Assembly (NCBI GenBank): GCA_018389105.1
Contig: JACATO010000039.1
Coordinates: 558,001-622,000, forward strand
Reading direction: 5' to 3'
Source: Nautilus pompilius
Lineage: Eukaryota; Mollusca; Cephalopoda; Nautilida; Nautilidae
DNA: 64,000 nucleotides
A program made the translations under genes and the position numbers. The notes under the pieces are model-generated. The model was not told where the DNA came from. It worked only from the letters and a program-made list of their open reading frames with translations, and made no database searches. Shown here one piece after another: positions 35,598-47,388 of this stretch. Every line of letters begins with the position of its first letter. The first letter of the stretch is position 1.

Positions 35598-37045
35598 CAG
35601 TCAAATCTGTATATGACAACTACCAAAGGGAAACAGCAATTGTGACTTTTAGACATGTGATCTTTATATATATTCATAACTAGTGTATTTTAAGGTACAT
35701 TGCATAGTGTAAATGTTGTATACACACTTAATACTGCAGTTAATTTTCACTATTATCTGTGCAATTTTTTTTCTCCAAAAGAAGATAAGAAGCTTTTTTA
35801 ACAATGTATTTTCAAAAGTGTGCTGTAATAGTTTTTTTTTTATTTTCTACAACTTTAGTTTGACTTGATGTCATATTATTGTGTGTTTATGTGATTATTG
35901 TTATGTAAATGTATATGATGTGAGGGATTTGGTTTCAGTTCTAAACTTTCTTAAAGAAATCTAGCACTGCTGACTATTTTCCTGTCTTGTATTTGGCCAT
36001 ATACTCTGTCTAGACCTTCAAGTTCATGAACTTTCCAGTAGGTTGTTGTAGCCCTTGTTGATGATGATCTTCTCATCTTGCACAAACCCTTAGCAACATC
36101 AGGGATGGACTTAATCTATCTGAAACTTCCTTCTTTTTTTTCCTTACCATGATCAGGCTTGTTCCCATTCAGCCTGTGCTGGAGATCTATGATGTCTGAT
36201 GTACCATTGCCAGTAGTAGTGAGGGAAGAGTTCATGACTACAAATTCTGCCATGGAAATTTGAGATGCAGTGTGACACTCAGTTACCATGCCATTATTTT
36301 CATCAGGAAGTTCGGCGTTGTCATTTCCTTCAATTTCAGCTCCATTGCCACAGTTTCTGAAGCACTTCTGGATCACGTCTATATCAATGTCCCTCCATGA
36401 CTGATGTAGCAAGTAGTATGGTCTTCAACAAGGTGGTCTGTTTGAGCTCATCTGGACCATTCAAGTACTTGTTTGTCTCCAGTAAAGGATAGCATTCAGT
36501 TGCCTCTTCCTGAATTTGAGTTTTAGTGTCTGGATCACCCTTTGATCCATGAGTTGAATGAATTAATGTCATGTTTAGAGGCAAGGATAGCACTTTAATG
36601 TTCTTTAGCTGACTGTGAGGATGGCAAGGAGCATTGTCAAACATTATCAGAATTTTCATTGCAGATTGGCTTACTGATAGAAAAAATTTGTGTTGTCTTT
36701 GTGTACATGTGTGTGGTGATAAATCTTGAATTTTTACAAGTATTCAGTCTTTTGTAATGGATTTAAAGATCATTTTGTAAGTTTTTTTATAGGAAAATTG
36801 CATAGGTTTTAGTCTTTTCAAAGACTCATTTTGGTGATTTATTTCACAGTTTGGGGTAACAATGGCCATTTTGTACAGTAGCAGAGATTGCTAGAGAACC
36901 AATTTATGTGGCTGTTGGCCATTTTAGACAGGTGGTTGCTGTGTAAATGGAATTTTACATGGGTTTTTTGTGTGGGAGAGATTTGTGTGGCTGCTATGAG
37001 CAGGTGGTCATTTTGTAGAGGTGGCTGCTTAGACAGGTTTGGATG
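35598..37045 (-). mobile_element. pogo/Tigger-like DNA transposon with both ends, internally reduced
   Basis: The left end CAGTCAAATCTGTATATGAC (35598) and the complement of the right end, CATCCAAACCTGTCTAAGCA (ending 37045), form an imperfect inverted repeat flanked by TA at 35596-35597 and 37046-37047. The right arm carries repeats of the box aggtgg (for example near 36930, 37000 and 37017), a subterminal pattern familiar in Tigger relatives. The minus strand from about 36660 to 36115 encodes the last part of a Tigger DDE transposase. At 1.45 kb it is shorter than a full element, and the N-terminal DNA-binding domains were not found, so it is probably internally deleted. Confidence 0.8.
36116..36659 (-). 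pseudogene. Tigger transposase C-terminal fragment
   Basis: The minus-strand reading from 36659, KILIMFDNAPCHPHSQLKNI, is the block with the second catalytic Asp in Tigger and jerky-type transposases. The next stretch, LSLPLNMTLI, matches the LPPNTTSLIQP motif. A later piece (36412 leftwards, WRDIDIDVIQKCFRNCG) matches the C-terminal helix. Frame changes separate the two readable pieces. The third catalytic residue block (MDQG) is altered (STHGSKGD). Not functional. Confidence 0.75.
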
Positions 37046-37428
37046 TATGTGCAAAATAAAACTAAAAATAAACTACATGTATTTTTGACATCTTTTACCT
37101 GTTTTAATTCATGTACTTAAAATTATTTACTACAATACCTAAACTTTGAAATTCACATTGATTTTTATTTAAATTTTATTATTTATTTGGCAGTTCTACT
37201 GATAAAGGGAAATGAATCAGTTCATAGAACTATGGTTTTATAAGGAACATGCATACTATACCTGCACAGAAGCTGTATATTTTAATTAATAAATTCTCAT
37301 TAATTGTTTAAACTTCTTAATTGTGAAGATATTTCTATCATTAAGTAATATCAATAATAAATAATATTTACAAAATTGCATTTAAATATTTGTATTTGAA
37401 TTTGAAAAAAATTCTAAGAGTATCTGCT

Positions 37429-37474
<46 letters not shown>

Positions 37475-37594
37475 AATTTACATTGATTTCATAACTTGAA
37501 AATAAATAATTCATAATGTACTTGGTAATGTCAACTAAACCATGTTCACATTTTAGTGAAGAAACTATTTATTTGTAATTTTATCTAATCACAG
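37046..37594. other. Intron sequence, no gene seen
   Basis: AT-rich intron between the Tigger element and the next exon, with one TA microsatellite. Confidence 0.5.
37433..37470. repeat. (TA)n microsatellite
   Basis: Uninterrupted TA alternation about 120 bases upstream of the next exon. Confidence 0.9.
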
Positions 37595-37630
37595 GGCTTT
37601 CCTGGTCCCAAAGGAAACAAGGGTGATACG
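37595..37630 (+). CDS. Collagen exon (GFPGPKGNKGDT), 36 nt
   Basis: Twelve phase-0 codons encode GFPGPKGNKGDT, four Gly-X-Y triplets with Pro in Y position of the first, a candidate for prolyl 4-hydroxylation, and a KGD charge pair. The acceptor is ctaatcacag, the donor a consensus gtaagt. The third consecutive 36-nt exon, suggesting this helix segment grew by exon duplication. Confidence 0.9.
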
Positions 37631-37778
37631 GTAAGTTACTTAATTCTTACTGTTGAAAATTCTATTTAGATAGATTTTCAAATTCTTATATAATGTATTT
37701 ATCTGATATTTGCCCATCACCTGTGTACTCATAAAACTTAGTCTAAAGATTTTGTTAAAATAACTACATTGAATGATC

Positions 37779-37833
37779 TCACTCACACTCACATACTCTC
37801 ACACACACTCACATACTCTCACACACACACACA
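37779..37833. repeat. CA/CTCACA minisatellite
   Basis: Repeated ctcacacacactcacatact units ending in a CA run. Confidence 0.85.
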
Positions 37834-38630
37834 AAACCCTTCTCTACTTTACTGTCAGGCAAACCTTTTGTAAAAATGATGCATTGCTAGCTGCATGATA
37901 TTTTGCACCATAGCAAAGAGAGATAGGCCAAAACCCTAAAATTTCAGTGGGTAAGAACTTGTTAAAACTATATGACACTTGCCCACCACTGGTTAGTAGT
38001 TGCATAAAAACAAAGTAAACTTTATTAAAGGGGCCAGATCAGAAAGGTGAAAGAATTGTGCAAAACTGGTCTGACAACAAGGGCAAGATCCACCAGTAAT
38101 TGAACCTGTCTGCTGCACTAATTCTTTTTTTCTTTTTTTTTTGACATGGCCATTTTGGTTATTATTGGATTAATCACTGTGTCTAGGTTGAGTGGTGAAA
38201 TACTAATCCCACACATAAGCACACACATGCATAAGTATAAAACTTTCCCACATGTACAGTATATATAAAATATTAGATACATTGTTCACAATGATTTTTT
38301 AAATTTATTATTATAATGATGTGGTAATACAATGGATATCTAAATTTACATCTATTGACACTGTCCAAATCGACATTGATTTTTGGTTCTTGCAGAAGAC
38401 AATGTATTCTCATTATTTAAACTATGTATAATCTGACTTCTTAAAATTCTGAATTCAAACACTTAATGTCATTCTCAAATGATATTTCATATAGAAAATA
38501 TTGACACTAAAACTGAGTGGGTTTGTAAAACTTACATTGTAAATATTTGTGGGAACAGGAAAAACTGGGTATAAAATGCATATAACACTTGATAGAATTT
38601 CATCTCAAGTGTAAAAATGAAATGCAACAT
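37834..38630. other. Intron sequence, no gene seen
   Basis: Stretch with patches of less AT-rich sequence (37860-38110) that may be decayed repeat. No family recognised. Confidence 0.4.
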
Positions 38631-38639
38631 AGTACAGTT

Positions 38640-39720
38640 ATGTGTTGACATACCCCATTGTGACTGGTTGTCATAAATTGTACATCTGTAGAAGTACTGT
38701 TGACGTATAGGCAGTGATATCTTGTGGCTCCTGGAAAGGAAATATTACATGGCAAACATAGTGTAAGCTACTTCATGTGGCAGATTGCAGCTCAACTCAA
38801 TGTTTCAGGAGCTGTAGTGTAGACTTTGAGGAGGATACGTGAAATTGGCACTACTGACAATAGACATAGCATAGGAAGAAAGCCCAAAATCTCCAAAAGT
38901 TATGTTAAATAACTTATGATATGTTCTCTACATGATAGACAATAATGCAGTATAGATCTTGTATTTGCAAATGATCTAGCAGCAAATAAGTATTGACATA
39001 TCTTCAAGAACAGTAAGATACACATTAACTTGAAGTGGTCTCAGTGGATATGTAGCCACCTGGGAACCTTTGCTAAGGAGAGGCAACAAGGCAAGATTAG
39101 CAGGAGAAATGAAACAGGGATGACTAAATCTGGAAGAAGGAGCTCTTTACAGATGAGTCCAAGTTTGAACTGTTTGGCAATAATCAATAGTAGTTTATTC
39201 AAAGGTGGAGTGGCATAACAGTCAGTATACATACAACATCTGCAGTAAAGCATGAGAGTGAATCAGTGCAAGTGTAGGGGCTGCATTTCAGCCAAAGTGT
39301 CAGAGATTTGCATAAAAAGCAAAGGTATACTGATAGCTGACGGGTACAGAAAAGTTCTTATCCATTATGCCATTCCCTCAGGAAGAAATCTCAATGGGTA
39401 GGTATCCATCTTCTAACACGACAACGACCACAAGCATACAGCTAATGTGATGGAAAATTTTTATGGAATGTAAGGCTGATTTACAGTCATACATTGATAA
39501 CCTGTATGGCAACATGAAAAACGAGTTGTTGTGCTCTATATAAAGCAAAGGGTGCACACCAAATACTAATGCACTGTAGAATGTATTAATTTTGATTTGT
39601 ATATTTTCTGTAGTAATACATTGTGTGGGTATTATAATACCTTTCTCAATTGCAGTTCCTCATTATCTGTGCATATCCTGTCTGTTTCCATAATTATTTC
39701 CAATAGTGTACATTTTATTG
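38640..39720 (+). mobile_element. Degraded Tc1-like transposon remnant, + strand
   Basis: From about 38780 the + strand reads QIAAQLNVSGAVV and then GTTDNRHSIGRKPKIS, the helix-turn-helix and GRP linker of Tc1 transposases. Near 39145 it reads LFTDESKFELFG (first catalytic Asp). Near 39355 it reads VLIHYAIPSG, and near 39415 HDNDHKHTANV, counterpart of QDNDPKHTA with the second Asp. The Glu block is not readable. Stops and shifts break the frame repeatedly. The order and spacing fit a near full-length transposase. Termini were not resolved. Confidence 0.7.
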
Positions 39721-39999
39721 ATACTTGAATCAAAGCAGATAAATAGCTATGGAATTATGAAATGTTAATTACCATGCACCTCATGCAAGGAGTAGTTGGA
39801 ACAATGGGTGCAACATGCAAGTTATCTTTGGAATGTATAACTGACACCTGCAGTTTTTCCAGTGTGACATCACTACCACAATAAATAAAAGGTACTTTGT
39901 GTGGTTCTAAGAAGGACATTTATAGATGATCTTGTCACCAACAACAGATGAACAAGTGTTTATAAGTGCTTCATCTTACATTAAGAGAGATTTTTCTCT

Positions 40000-41550
40000 C
40001 ATGAAGTATTCATTTGGCTCTGTTGATTTCAAGCCCTACAGCCTCAGTCCTTAGTCTTATTACAAATAACACATTTTGCTATTGATTTTACTAATGATGT
40101 CAACATGTCAGATTGACCATTAAAAAGCATTAGGAGAGAACTGACATTAGAAGAGAAAGGCAAATTGCTAAAAGACTACAATCAACTGCCTTGGTCTGTC
40201 TATACAACAACTAGATGATAAATAATTGGCCATGCTACTGTGTCTGATATCATTAAACATAGAAACAAGTTGAAGATGTTTGAAGGCAATATCAACACTC
40301 AAAAGAATAGATTGTACAGCAGTTATAAGTTTGAAGATTTAAGTTCAAAGTTTGAATATTTAGACCATATTGCTTACCAATAGTTTCAAAAAGCTAGGAG
40401 TAAGAACCTTCCTGTTTCTAGTGTGATACTGAAAGAGAAAGTTCTACAATTTGCTGAAGAATTAAAAATTGCCAATTTCAAGGCAACATAAAATTGATTT
40501 ACATCAGGGAAAGTTCACTTCAATTTAAAATACAAAGGTTAGTAGTGAAAGTAGAGCTGTCAATCAAGATGTCAACAATTTCAAGTTCTGCCTACCTGTC
40601 ATTGTAGAAGTCTATGATTCAGAGGGCATTTGAATCTACAGTGAAACAACTATCTTTTAGTCTTGCCTGACAGGAGTCTGGGTGATAAGTTATAAGCATT
40701 GAGAGTTGGTAATTTTCTTAAGAAGGTTTGACTGTATTATTGTGCAGTAATGCAACTGGAGAAAAACTCAAACTTCTTATGATTGGTAAATACATGTAGC
40801 TATACTGTTTAAAAGTATTAAAGTGGACTCCCCTCACAGTAATGTGAAGAACCATTTGTAAATCATAGACAGATAAGACATCAAAGGTGAAAAATTAGTT
40901 TGTTCATGGATGATGCTGTTGCTGCTCAATGCTTTGTATTTAGGTTGAGCAACATTGAGGTGAAATTTCTGTTTACTATTACAACCTCAGTTCTCCAATC
41001 ACTTGACCAGGGAGTTACCAAAGCATTATATGCTCATGTCAATGATCTCCAGGATTGAAGATTCTTCAGATGCAACTGAAATGTGCCATGCCATTATGGG
41101 GCTTGATAAATTAATTGGATCTATAGGGCCTGGTGAGAGACAATGGGACAGACAATTAGCTATGTTTCTATCACTATGGATTTCCAAACAGATTGATGCC
41201 ATTGGAGTTATAGATTGCATGTCCCTTCCATATCGGATTTCAACATGTTATCCAAAGATTCTGATGAATGAATTTGTCAGTTGTGATAGTGACATTCCAA
41301 CAGAAAACCTTAAGTCCAGCAACTAGGAAATTAACCATGTGACTCCTTACAAGCACAAAGACCAGACAAATCAGAGGCATTGGATCTTACTATCTTGACA
41401 TGAACTTTCTTCAAGTTCTTAATTGCAACAACTTGGCTGCTAAAATTTCTCCAAGACCTTGTAGTGTTAACCAAAAATTTGATCTAGAAAGAGATGAGAA
41501 AATACCAAATGACCATAAAAGACTTTGTCTCATCTCATTCTAACTACAAA
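40000..41550 (+). mobile_element. pogo/jerky-type transposon remnant, + strand
   Basis: On the + strand, 40140-40500 reads like CENP-B-type DNA-binding domains. Then near 40750 comes CNATGEKLKLLMIGK, a conserved DDE-domain block of Tigger/jerky transposases. At about 41000-41030 comes the hallmark DQGVTKALYAH in a shifted frame (family MDQGVI). The long open frame 41003-41326 is not the transposase frame but a shadow of this region. Many stops and shifts occur. No terminal repeats were identified, so borders are approximate. Confidence 0.6.
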
Positions 41551-41829
41551 ACAATGTCCTGATTTTATGTGTAAAGTACAAATTATTAAAAAATCTGCTA
41601 TTTGATACAACACAAGAACAGTGTACTTATTTATATGCTGTTATATATCTTTTGTCTTTGAAAGAATAAACATTGAAATATTTAATATATTTGCTTTGTT
41701 TTCTTTTTGAATGACAAATTACATTCAGCTTCATTCTTTTGATTAAATATATGATAATGGGAGGAAAATAATCTGACACACTCAATAAATCACCATTTTA
41801 TTCCAGTATTTTTTGATGTTGGTTCAGAC

Positions 41830-43950
41830 CAGTGGTTCACAACCTTTTTTTCTTTTCACACCCTTTGTTGTATCTTGCTAAGATATTATCACCCCCTCCC
41901 TACAAAAATGCAAACCAATTTGAAAGTTAATTTGATTTTTATTTATATAGATTAATTTCTTTTGTTCATGAGCAAAAAGTGCAAAAGTAATCAACACAAA
42001 AATGGCCCATATCAATGTGCATGTTGCTGCTGCTTTGTATTCACCAACAAATCAAATCTGGGCAGAGTCTTAGAGAGGGCAATTTGAATGTCATCTTTGA
42101 CATCCAGCCAGTTGTGAGACTGTCTTTATAGAAAGAAGAAAAGAAGAGTAGAAAAACCTTGTTCACAAATATATGTGATGGCAAAGGGAAAAGCTTTCAG
42201 AGCTCTCTTGGAAAGAACTGGATAAGCCTTGAGCTGAGCAATCCGAAATGCATCTGAACCTTTGATGTTGAATTCATTTCTGAGCAATCATGTTCAATCA
42301 GGTCATCCTTAGCCATCTCTCCATCATCAACAGAATTAAGATCAATAAGAAATAGATTATGAATCCAAAGGCTTGTGTGGTTATCTGTATCACTGAAGTA
42401 ATTTTGAAAGGAATCCTGCAAGGCAGATAGGTGTCCAAGAATGTCTTCTTTAAGATCAGCAGATAGTGTTTCCGTTGTACTTTCAGCACCAGCTATAAGC
42501 ATTTTTCAAGCAAGGGAAAGTTGGCATAGTTATCTTGTCTCATAGATTCATTGCTACAAAAGGCATTGAACTTCTCCTTGGCATCAATGATAGTTACTAA
42601 TGGGCCTTGCATGGACAGATTCTGTTCATTCATATAGGAGGAATGTCTGCCAAATAAGCTACCAAAAAAAAATTAAGCTTTGGCTCTGAAATTCTTTATA
42701 GAGGTAGTTCTTTATTAACCAGAAACATAACAACCTCATCCACAGCTTTGAGCCTTGTCAAGATTCCCCCTTGAAAGCCATCAGACTTCTGTGTGGTACA
42801 AGAGACGTGCTCTATACCAACTTCTTGACAGAATACTTTGAAAAGGTGATGAATTATTGCTCTTGCACTGCAGCTGTCATTACTGCCTTCAACTTATGTG
42901 GCAAGGTCTTTGAATACAGTAAGTGATGATAACATTTGGAACTTTCTTTTCATCAAAGAGACAAATCCAGATTTACTTCCAAGCATGGAAGGAGCTCCAT
43001 CAGTGCAAATTGATCCCACTCTCTTCACCCAGTCCTTGACTTTTTGAAACACATCAGCAGTCTTTGTACTAAGCAGTGGCTCACAGAACAAGAATTCTTC
43101 CTTGATTGTATCCCTGTATACATAGAGCACAAAACCCATTAGCTGACTTCACTGGGCAAAATCAGTTTTTTCATCCAGCTGTTGGCTTATTGGAGAAGGA
43201 CTTCTGTCTAAATCTGCCATTAGTTGAGCAAGAATATCTGTTGACAAATCAGCAATCTGAGATTGGATCACATTGTTTGACAAAGGTAATTCATTAATCT
43301 TCTTATGATGCTCTTTGCCATACACCAGCTTAACCATTTCTAGAGCACAGCACTTCACCAAACTTTCACCATTTGTTTGTGGCTTCTTAATCTTAGCAAT
43401 TAAATAGGCAACTTTGTAAGCTGTTTCCAAGATTGGCTTTTTGATGGCCCCAAATCCAAGTCTTGTTAAAGTTTCAGATGACTGAAAACAAGCTTTTTTT
43501 CTGCTTCAAAGCATCCAGGCTACGCTATCTTTGAAATTTTCTGGGTGAGCCTTTTGCATATGATCACACATCACAGATTTGAAGGCTTCAGTTTATCGTT
43601 ACAGAAGACTACCACACAAAAAGCACTGTGGTAACTTGAGACCCTCACAATCGGTTTTGAATGTGGAGCCTTATTGTATATAGCTTTCACCATATTTTCG
43701 TTTTTGAACATGGTCTGAAAAGGAAAAAAAAAAATTTATGAATGCTTTCAAATCTGCTATATATATAAAATTTTTTTTGCCAAAACACCCAATTAAAAAA
43801 AAAATGTATATATAACTAAATTAAGCATTCAATTAACACACACAAAATATTACAAAATTATTTTTTAAATATAAATATATATCAGCAGAAATTTGCTTTG
43901 ACCATGCACTCCCTAAATTCATCTTCTGCACACCTGGTTGGGAACCACTG
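41830..43950 (-). mobile_element. hAT-type transposon with both ends and target duplication
   Basis: The left end CAGTGGTTCACAACC (41830) and the complement of the right end, CAGTGGTTCCCAACC (43950), match at 14 of 15 bases. The 8-bp flanks gttcagac (41822-41829) and gtttagac (43951-43958) match at 7 of 8, the length of duplication that hAT elements make. The minus strand holds a decayed hAT transposase of the ZBED5-like kind (42197-43700). At 2.1 kb the element is close to full length. Several frame breaks make it inactive. The still recognisable target duplication and ends suggest middle age. Confidence 0.92.
42197..43711 (-). pseudogene. hAT (ZBED5-like) transposase, broken
   Basis: Order on the minus strand: a decayed N-terminal zinc-finger region (43711-43440); 43149-43430, METAYKVAYLIAKIKKPQTN onwards, the helical stretch before the catalytic core; 42894-43139, EEFLFCEPLLSTKTADVF then GSICTDGAPSMLGSKSGFV, the core with the conserved TDGAPSM motif that contains an acidic catalytic residue in this family; and 42197-42502, a C-terminal part. 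The frames differ between pieces and stops occur, so no intact protein is possible. Related proteins (ZBED5, SCAND3-like) include domesticated genes in vertebrates, but nothing here suggests domestication. Confidence 0.8.
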
Positions 43951-43958
43951 GTTTAGAC

Positions 43959-45907
43959 AGTTTGCTAGAATTTACAAAGAGGGATAAAAACCTAACAAGG
44001 ATTGGCATTCATAGGCCAAGTATTGAAGGATTCTTTTAGGTGATGGTGTTGTAGTATTTTGCCCAGTGGAACCACCTTCAGAGATGTTTCTGGGATTGCT
44101 GGTTTGGACAGGAGATTAATAACAGCAGAAACTAAAATTGTTTGCTTTTTTAACTTTACACATTTGCAATATGAGGTTAACTTCTAATTACTTTTTTTTT
44201 TGCCTTCAAAGTTTGCAGTATTATTAGCTATGAGTTATTAATATTTTGTTTAACTTTTTGAAAACATTTAATTTTAACCTTTTCTTTGATATTACTTTTG
44301 CAAGTTATTTATCAGTTTTTATGCTTTTTAAAAACTGATCAACTTTTGATAAAATGTTAATCATGGTAAAAATGTGAGGATAGAAAGTATATTTTTTAAT
44401 ATCTGGTACAAAATTTTAACTTTATTTGTAGAATCTTTCTTTTTTGTTGTTTCATAATCTCAAAATTTACTAGTGAGGAAGAGGTTGCTGAAATATTTAG
44501 CTTTCAATTATTAATTTTATATAATCAAGTGAAGTAATTTCTGTTAGTATAGAGAACTATGTTGAGTTGAATGTTGGGTGATTAATTTAGTTGATGATAT
44601 TTTGTAGCAATTGAATGACATTATACAAAGCAAACAATGTCTGATCTGTTCAGGAAGTTAATATGATCCTTAAACTGAAAAAAGGCAGCAGTTTTGTTGC
44701 AACTTGAAAATAAAACTTTGTTCCAAAAAAATAGAACACAGGTTAATTAAAGCTTTCTTTAACTTTTTGATAAGATTGCAACCATAAAAAGGGAACCATT
44801 GAAATAATTTGTTTAAGACCAGTACATTTTGTAACTAAGTAAATACAGCTTTGAGAGTACTTTACATCAATAATGCAAAAGCCATTAACTTGTAAAATTT
44901 TGTAAATAAAGGATACTTATTCTATGATTTGCATCAGGGAAGAGAGAATTTCGTCTTTTTAATCATATCCCTAAATTGTATCAAAATTTTGGGGGGGATG
45001 ACATTTAAAATGCTGGTCACATTTTACTCTGATTTCAAATTCAGGAATCTTTATTTCAAATATCTGAAGCCTTTTTTAAATGAATATAAAACTTTTTGTT
45101 CCCTTAACCTATTTCCTTAAATCTGAATATTATTTTATTTTTCTAACTATATTATAAAAGACGCAAGACGTTTCTGTTTTTATGGCAGTCAGTTTTGTAT
45201 ATTCCTGAGTTGGTTTTCTTACACTGACAGTGAACTAAGATATAGTTTACAATATTAATTTAGTTAAATTTTCATTTTTGTATGTTTTTTTTGCTCTATT
45301 TTTTGTTAAAATAATTAGGAGTACAATTTTATTGGTCAAACAGATGAAAGTTTGCATGTTTTAAACGTGAAATGCAAGGAAAAATATAATAAATTATTAT
45401 TATATATAAATCTGTGCTCAGATATTGAAAGCTTGGTAAGATACCCATTAAAAAACACAAATACATAAAAGTTTTAAAAAGGATGAAACTGAACAAAAAT
45501 GTTTTGATTTATCATGAGTAAATATTTTATTTTGGTAATATATTTTTGAAAATATAAAGTAGCTTTAAAAATGTAACAATTTTGCTTAATTTTGATATTT
45601 AGAATGCAGATTGGTCTAAGAAGAAAATGGCTTTATTAAAAAAATTTTATTTTCAAATCTGGTTTTTATGCTGAAGTATTTACTATAGGTGATTAAAACT
45701 CAACATTTTGTAAATAAGTTAAGATCTGAAATATATAGCATCTATGAGAGAGTTTACAGTTTTAAAGTATCAGTTTTATTACACCTAATGTGAGTATCTT
45801 GTAAATTCCTCAACAGATTTTTTTCTTTATTAGATAATGCTAACAACTGTAAAAGTTTAAGTCATTTGGAAATTAAAATTAATAAAAACTTATTATTTGG
45901 GTTACAG
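43959..45907. other. Intron sequence, no gene seen
   Basis: AT-rich intron. 43970-44120 is less AT-rich and may be a decayed repeat. No other signal. Confidence 0.5.
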
Positions 45908-45979
45908 GGGGAAAGAGGAGAACTAGGAGAGAAAGGAAATCCTGGCCTTCCTGGTTATGATGGACTTACTGGACCCAAG
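45908..45979 (+). CDS. Collagen exon, 72 nt, 8 Gly-X-Y triplets
   Basis: Twenty-four phase-0 codons, GERGELGEKGNPGLPG followed by YDGLTGPK, give eight perfect Gly-X-Y triplets rich in charged pairs (GER, GEK). NP and LP place Pro in Y, candidates for hydroxylation. The acceptor is tgggttacag, the donor gtgaat (weak at +4 to +6). It has twice the 36-nt size of the three preceding collagenous exons. This is the last purely collagenous exon before a group of non-collagenous exons. Confidence 0.92.
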
Positions 45980-47388
45980 GTGAATATATATTGCATATTG
46001 ATTTTATAACAATTTAATTCAACTGCTTATTGAAATTAAATCACTTCAGTTTTAAAAAGCATTGATCTGAACCGTGGATTTTACTCTTTAAAAAAAAGTT
46101 ATTAAAATACTTATAATGTAAACATTTCAAGTATGCAAAAAAAGAAAGATGCAAAATATCTGCAGAAACAAAAAAAAAATTTAATTGGAAATCAATCAAA
46201 TAACATTTCGATAGTTATCATTGTGTATGCAGCAGTTAACTTCTACTTTGTATTTTGAAATGGAACTAACTTAAGGAAATTAATGTGTTGTTCTACATTA
46301 ACTCAACCAATTTTCCAAGTGACCATCTTAGATTTTGAGGAATTTTTATACAAAGTTGTCTTTATGAATATAAACACAATATTTTATCATCTCTAAACCA
46401 TAACACTGTAATTATTTCGTAATTTTAACTGACACATGTCTAATAAACTCATACAACATCATTAAACTATTTATTCTTGTGAACATGTTATACAAATATT
46501 TAGAAAATGGCCCCATATTTGTTTTTATCAATTGAGAAAAATTTTGTTTTTCTAAAGTTTAGAGATTATCCTGGGCTTCAAACTCCTTAAATAACAATGA
46601 CAAATCATGATTCTATATGGGCAAGAGCCCCACAGTTCAAGTTTATCTTTGGGCTTGTCTCAGCTATCTTCAAATTCTCTGCATAATTCTCAATATCACC
46701 TGTTGTAGCAAAAAGAAAAAAAAAATGATGCTAGAGTTATTACCTTTTTCCCAGTTATATATTTATTCTGCAGTTAGAGAATTTTATTTGTAGTCACAAC
46801 CTATAGACTGGTTATAGTCACTAATCTTTTGACTGTGCTTCTAATGCTATTGCTTTGACTTTACTATGAATAGTGGCAAAAAGTGCTGCTGCCCTTAGTC
46901 CAAAATAATTTTCCAGATTGCACAAACTGAGCAGATGTTGTAGTTTTGTACTTGCAGCTTCATCACTAAAATTCACTTGAAGATGCTGTTCCATATATGG
47001 AATAATTTGAGAGATGAATGCATGAGCATTTGTAGTTTCATGTTTAACACATTTAGAAATGATACAAAAATATTTTATGAAGTTGGTCAATTTATAATAT
47101 ACAACAAAAGGAGGCAGGTTGCTTGATTACTTGTTCAGTGATGCCCTTGCATAGAATTCTTGAACAATAAGCTATAGTTTCTGGCAAAGTTTAGTAACAA
47201 GATTGTGGCCATTTGAGGTAGATTTTCTTTTCAAAATTTCAGAAAACTGGATTGTAATCTCTGAAGAGAATGGCATTGGCATAGTGTATCAAATGATTTA
47301 GATTTTATCAATACATTTATTGATAGGTAACTGAAATGAAACCAAAATGCAAAAAGAGTTCTAAAATTGATTTTTTGTTTTAATATAA
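45980..47388. other. Intron with an unidentified coding-like stretch
   Basis: AT-rich intron. 46821-47276 on the minus strand is described separately. No transposon ends recognised. Confidence 0.5.
46821..47276 (-). pseudogene. Unidentified protein-like fragment, two stops in one frame
   Basis: A single minus-strand frame runs 152 codons from an ATG at 47276 to a stop at 46821, with only two internal stops. That is unusually open for this AT-rich sequence. The last 89 residues are uninterrupted and contain HAFISQIIPYMEQHLQ and CNLENYFGLRAAALFA, then end AQSKD. It looks like a helical, conserved protein rather than chance translation. I do not recognise a transposase motif or a named family. 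It may be a gene-fragment retrocopy or part of an unknown element. No poly(A) tract or flanking duplication was found. Confidence 0.35.

Noticed and set aside
37779-37833. Regular repeats considered as a CRISPR-like array
   Set aside because: The units are simple CA/CTCACA microsatellite with no unique spacers, and the genome is animal.
41003-41326. 107-codon open frame
   Set aside because: It lies over the decayed pogo/jerky transposase in a different frame; the family motif DQGVTKALYAH is read in another frame, so this is a shadow.
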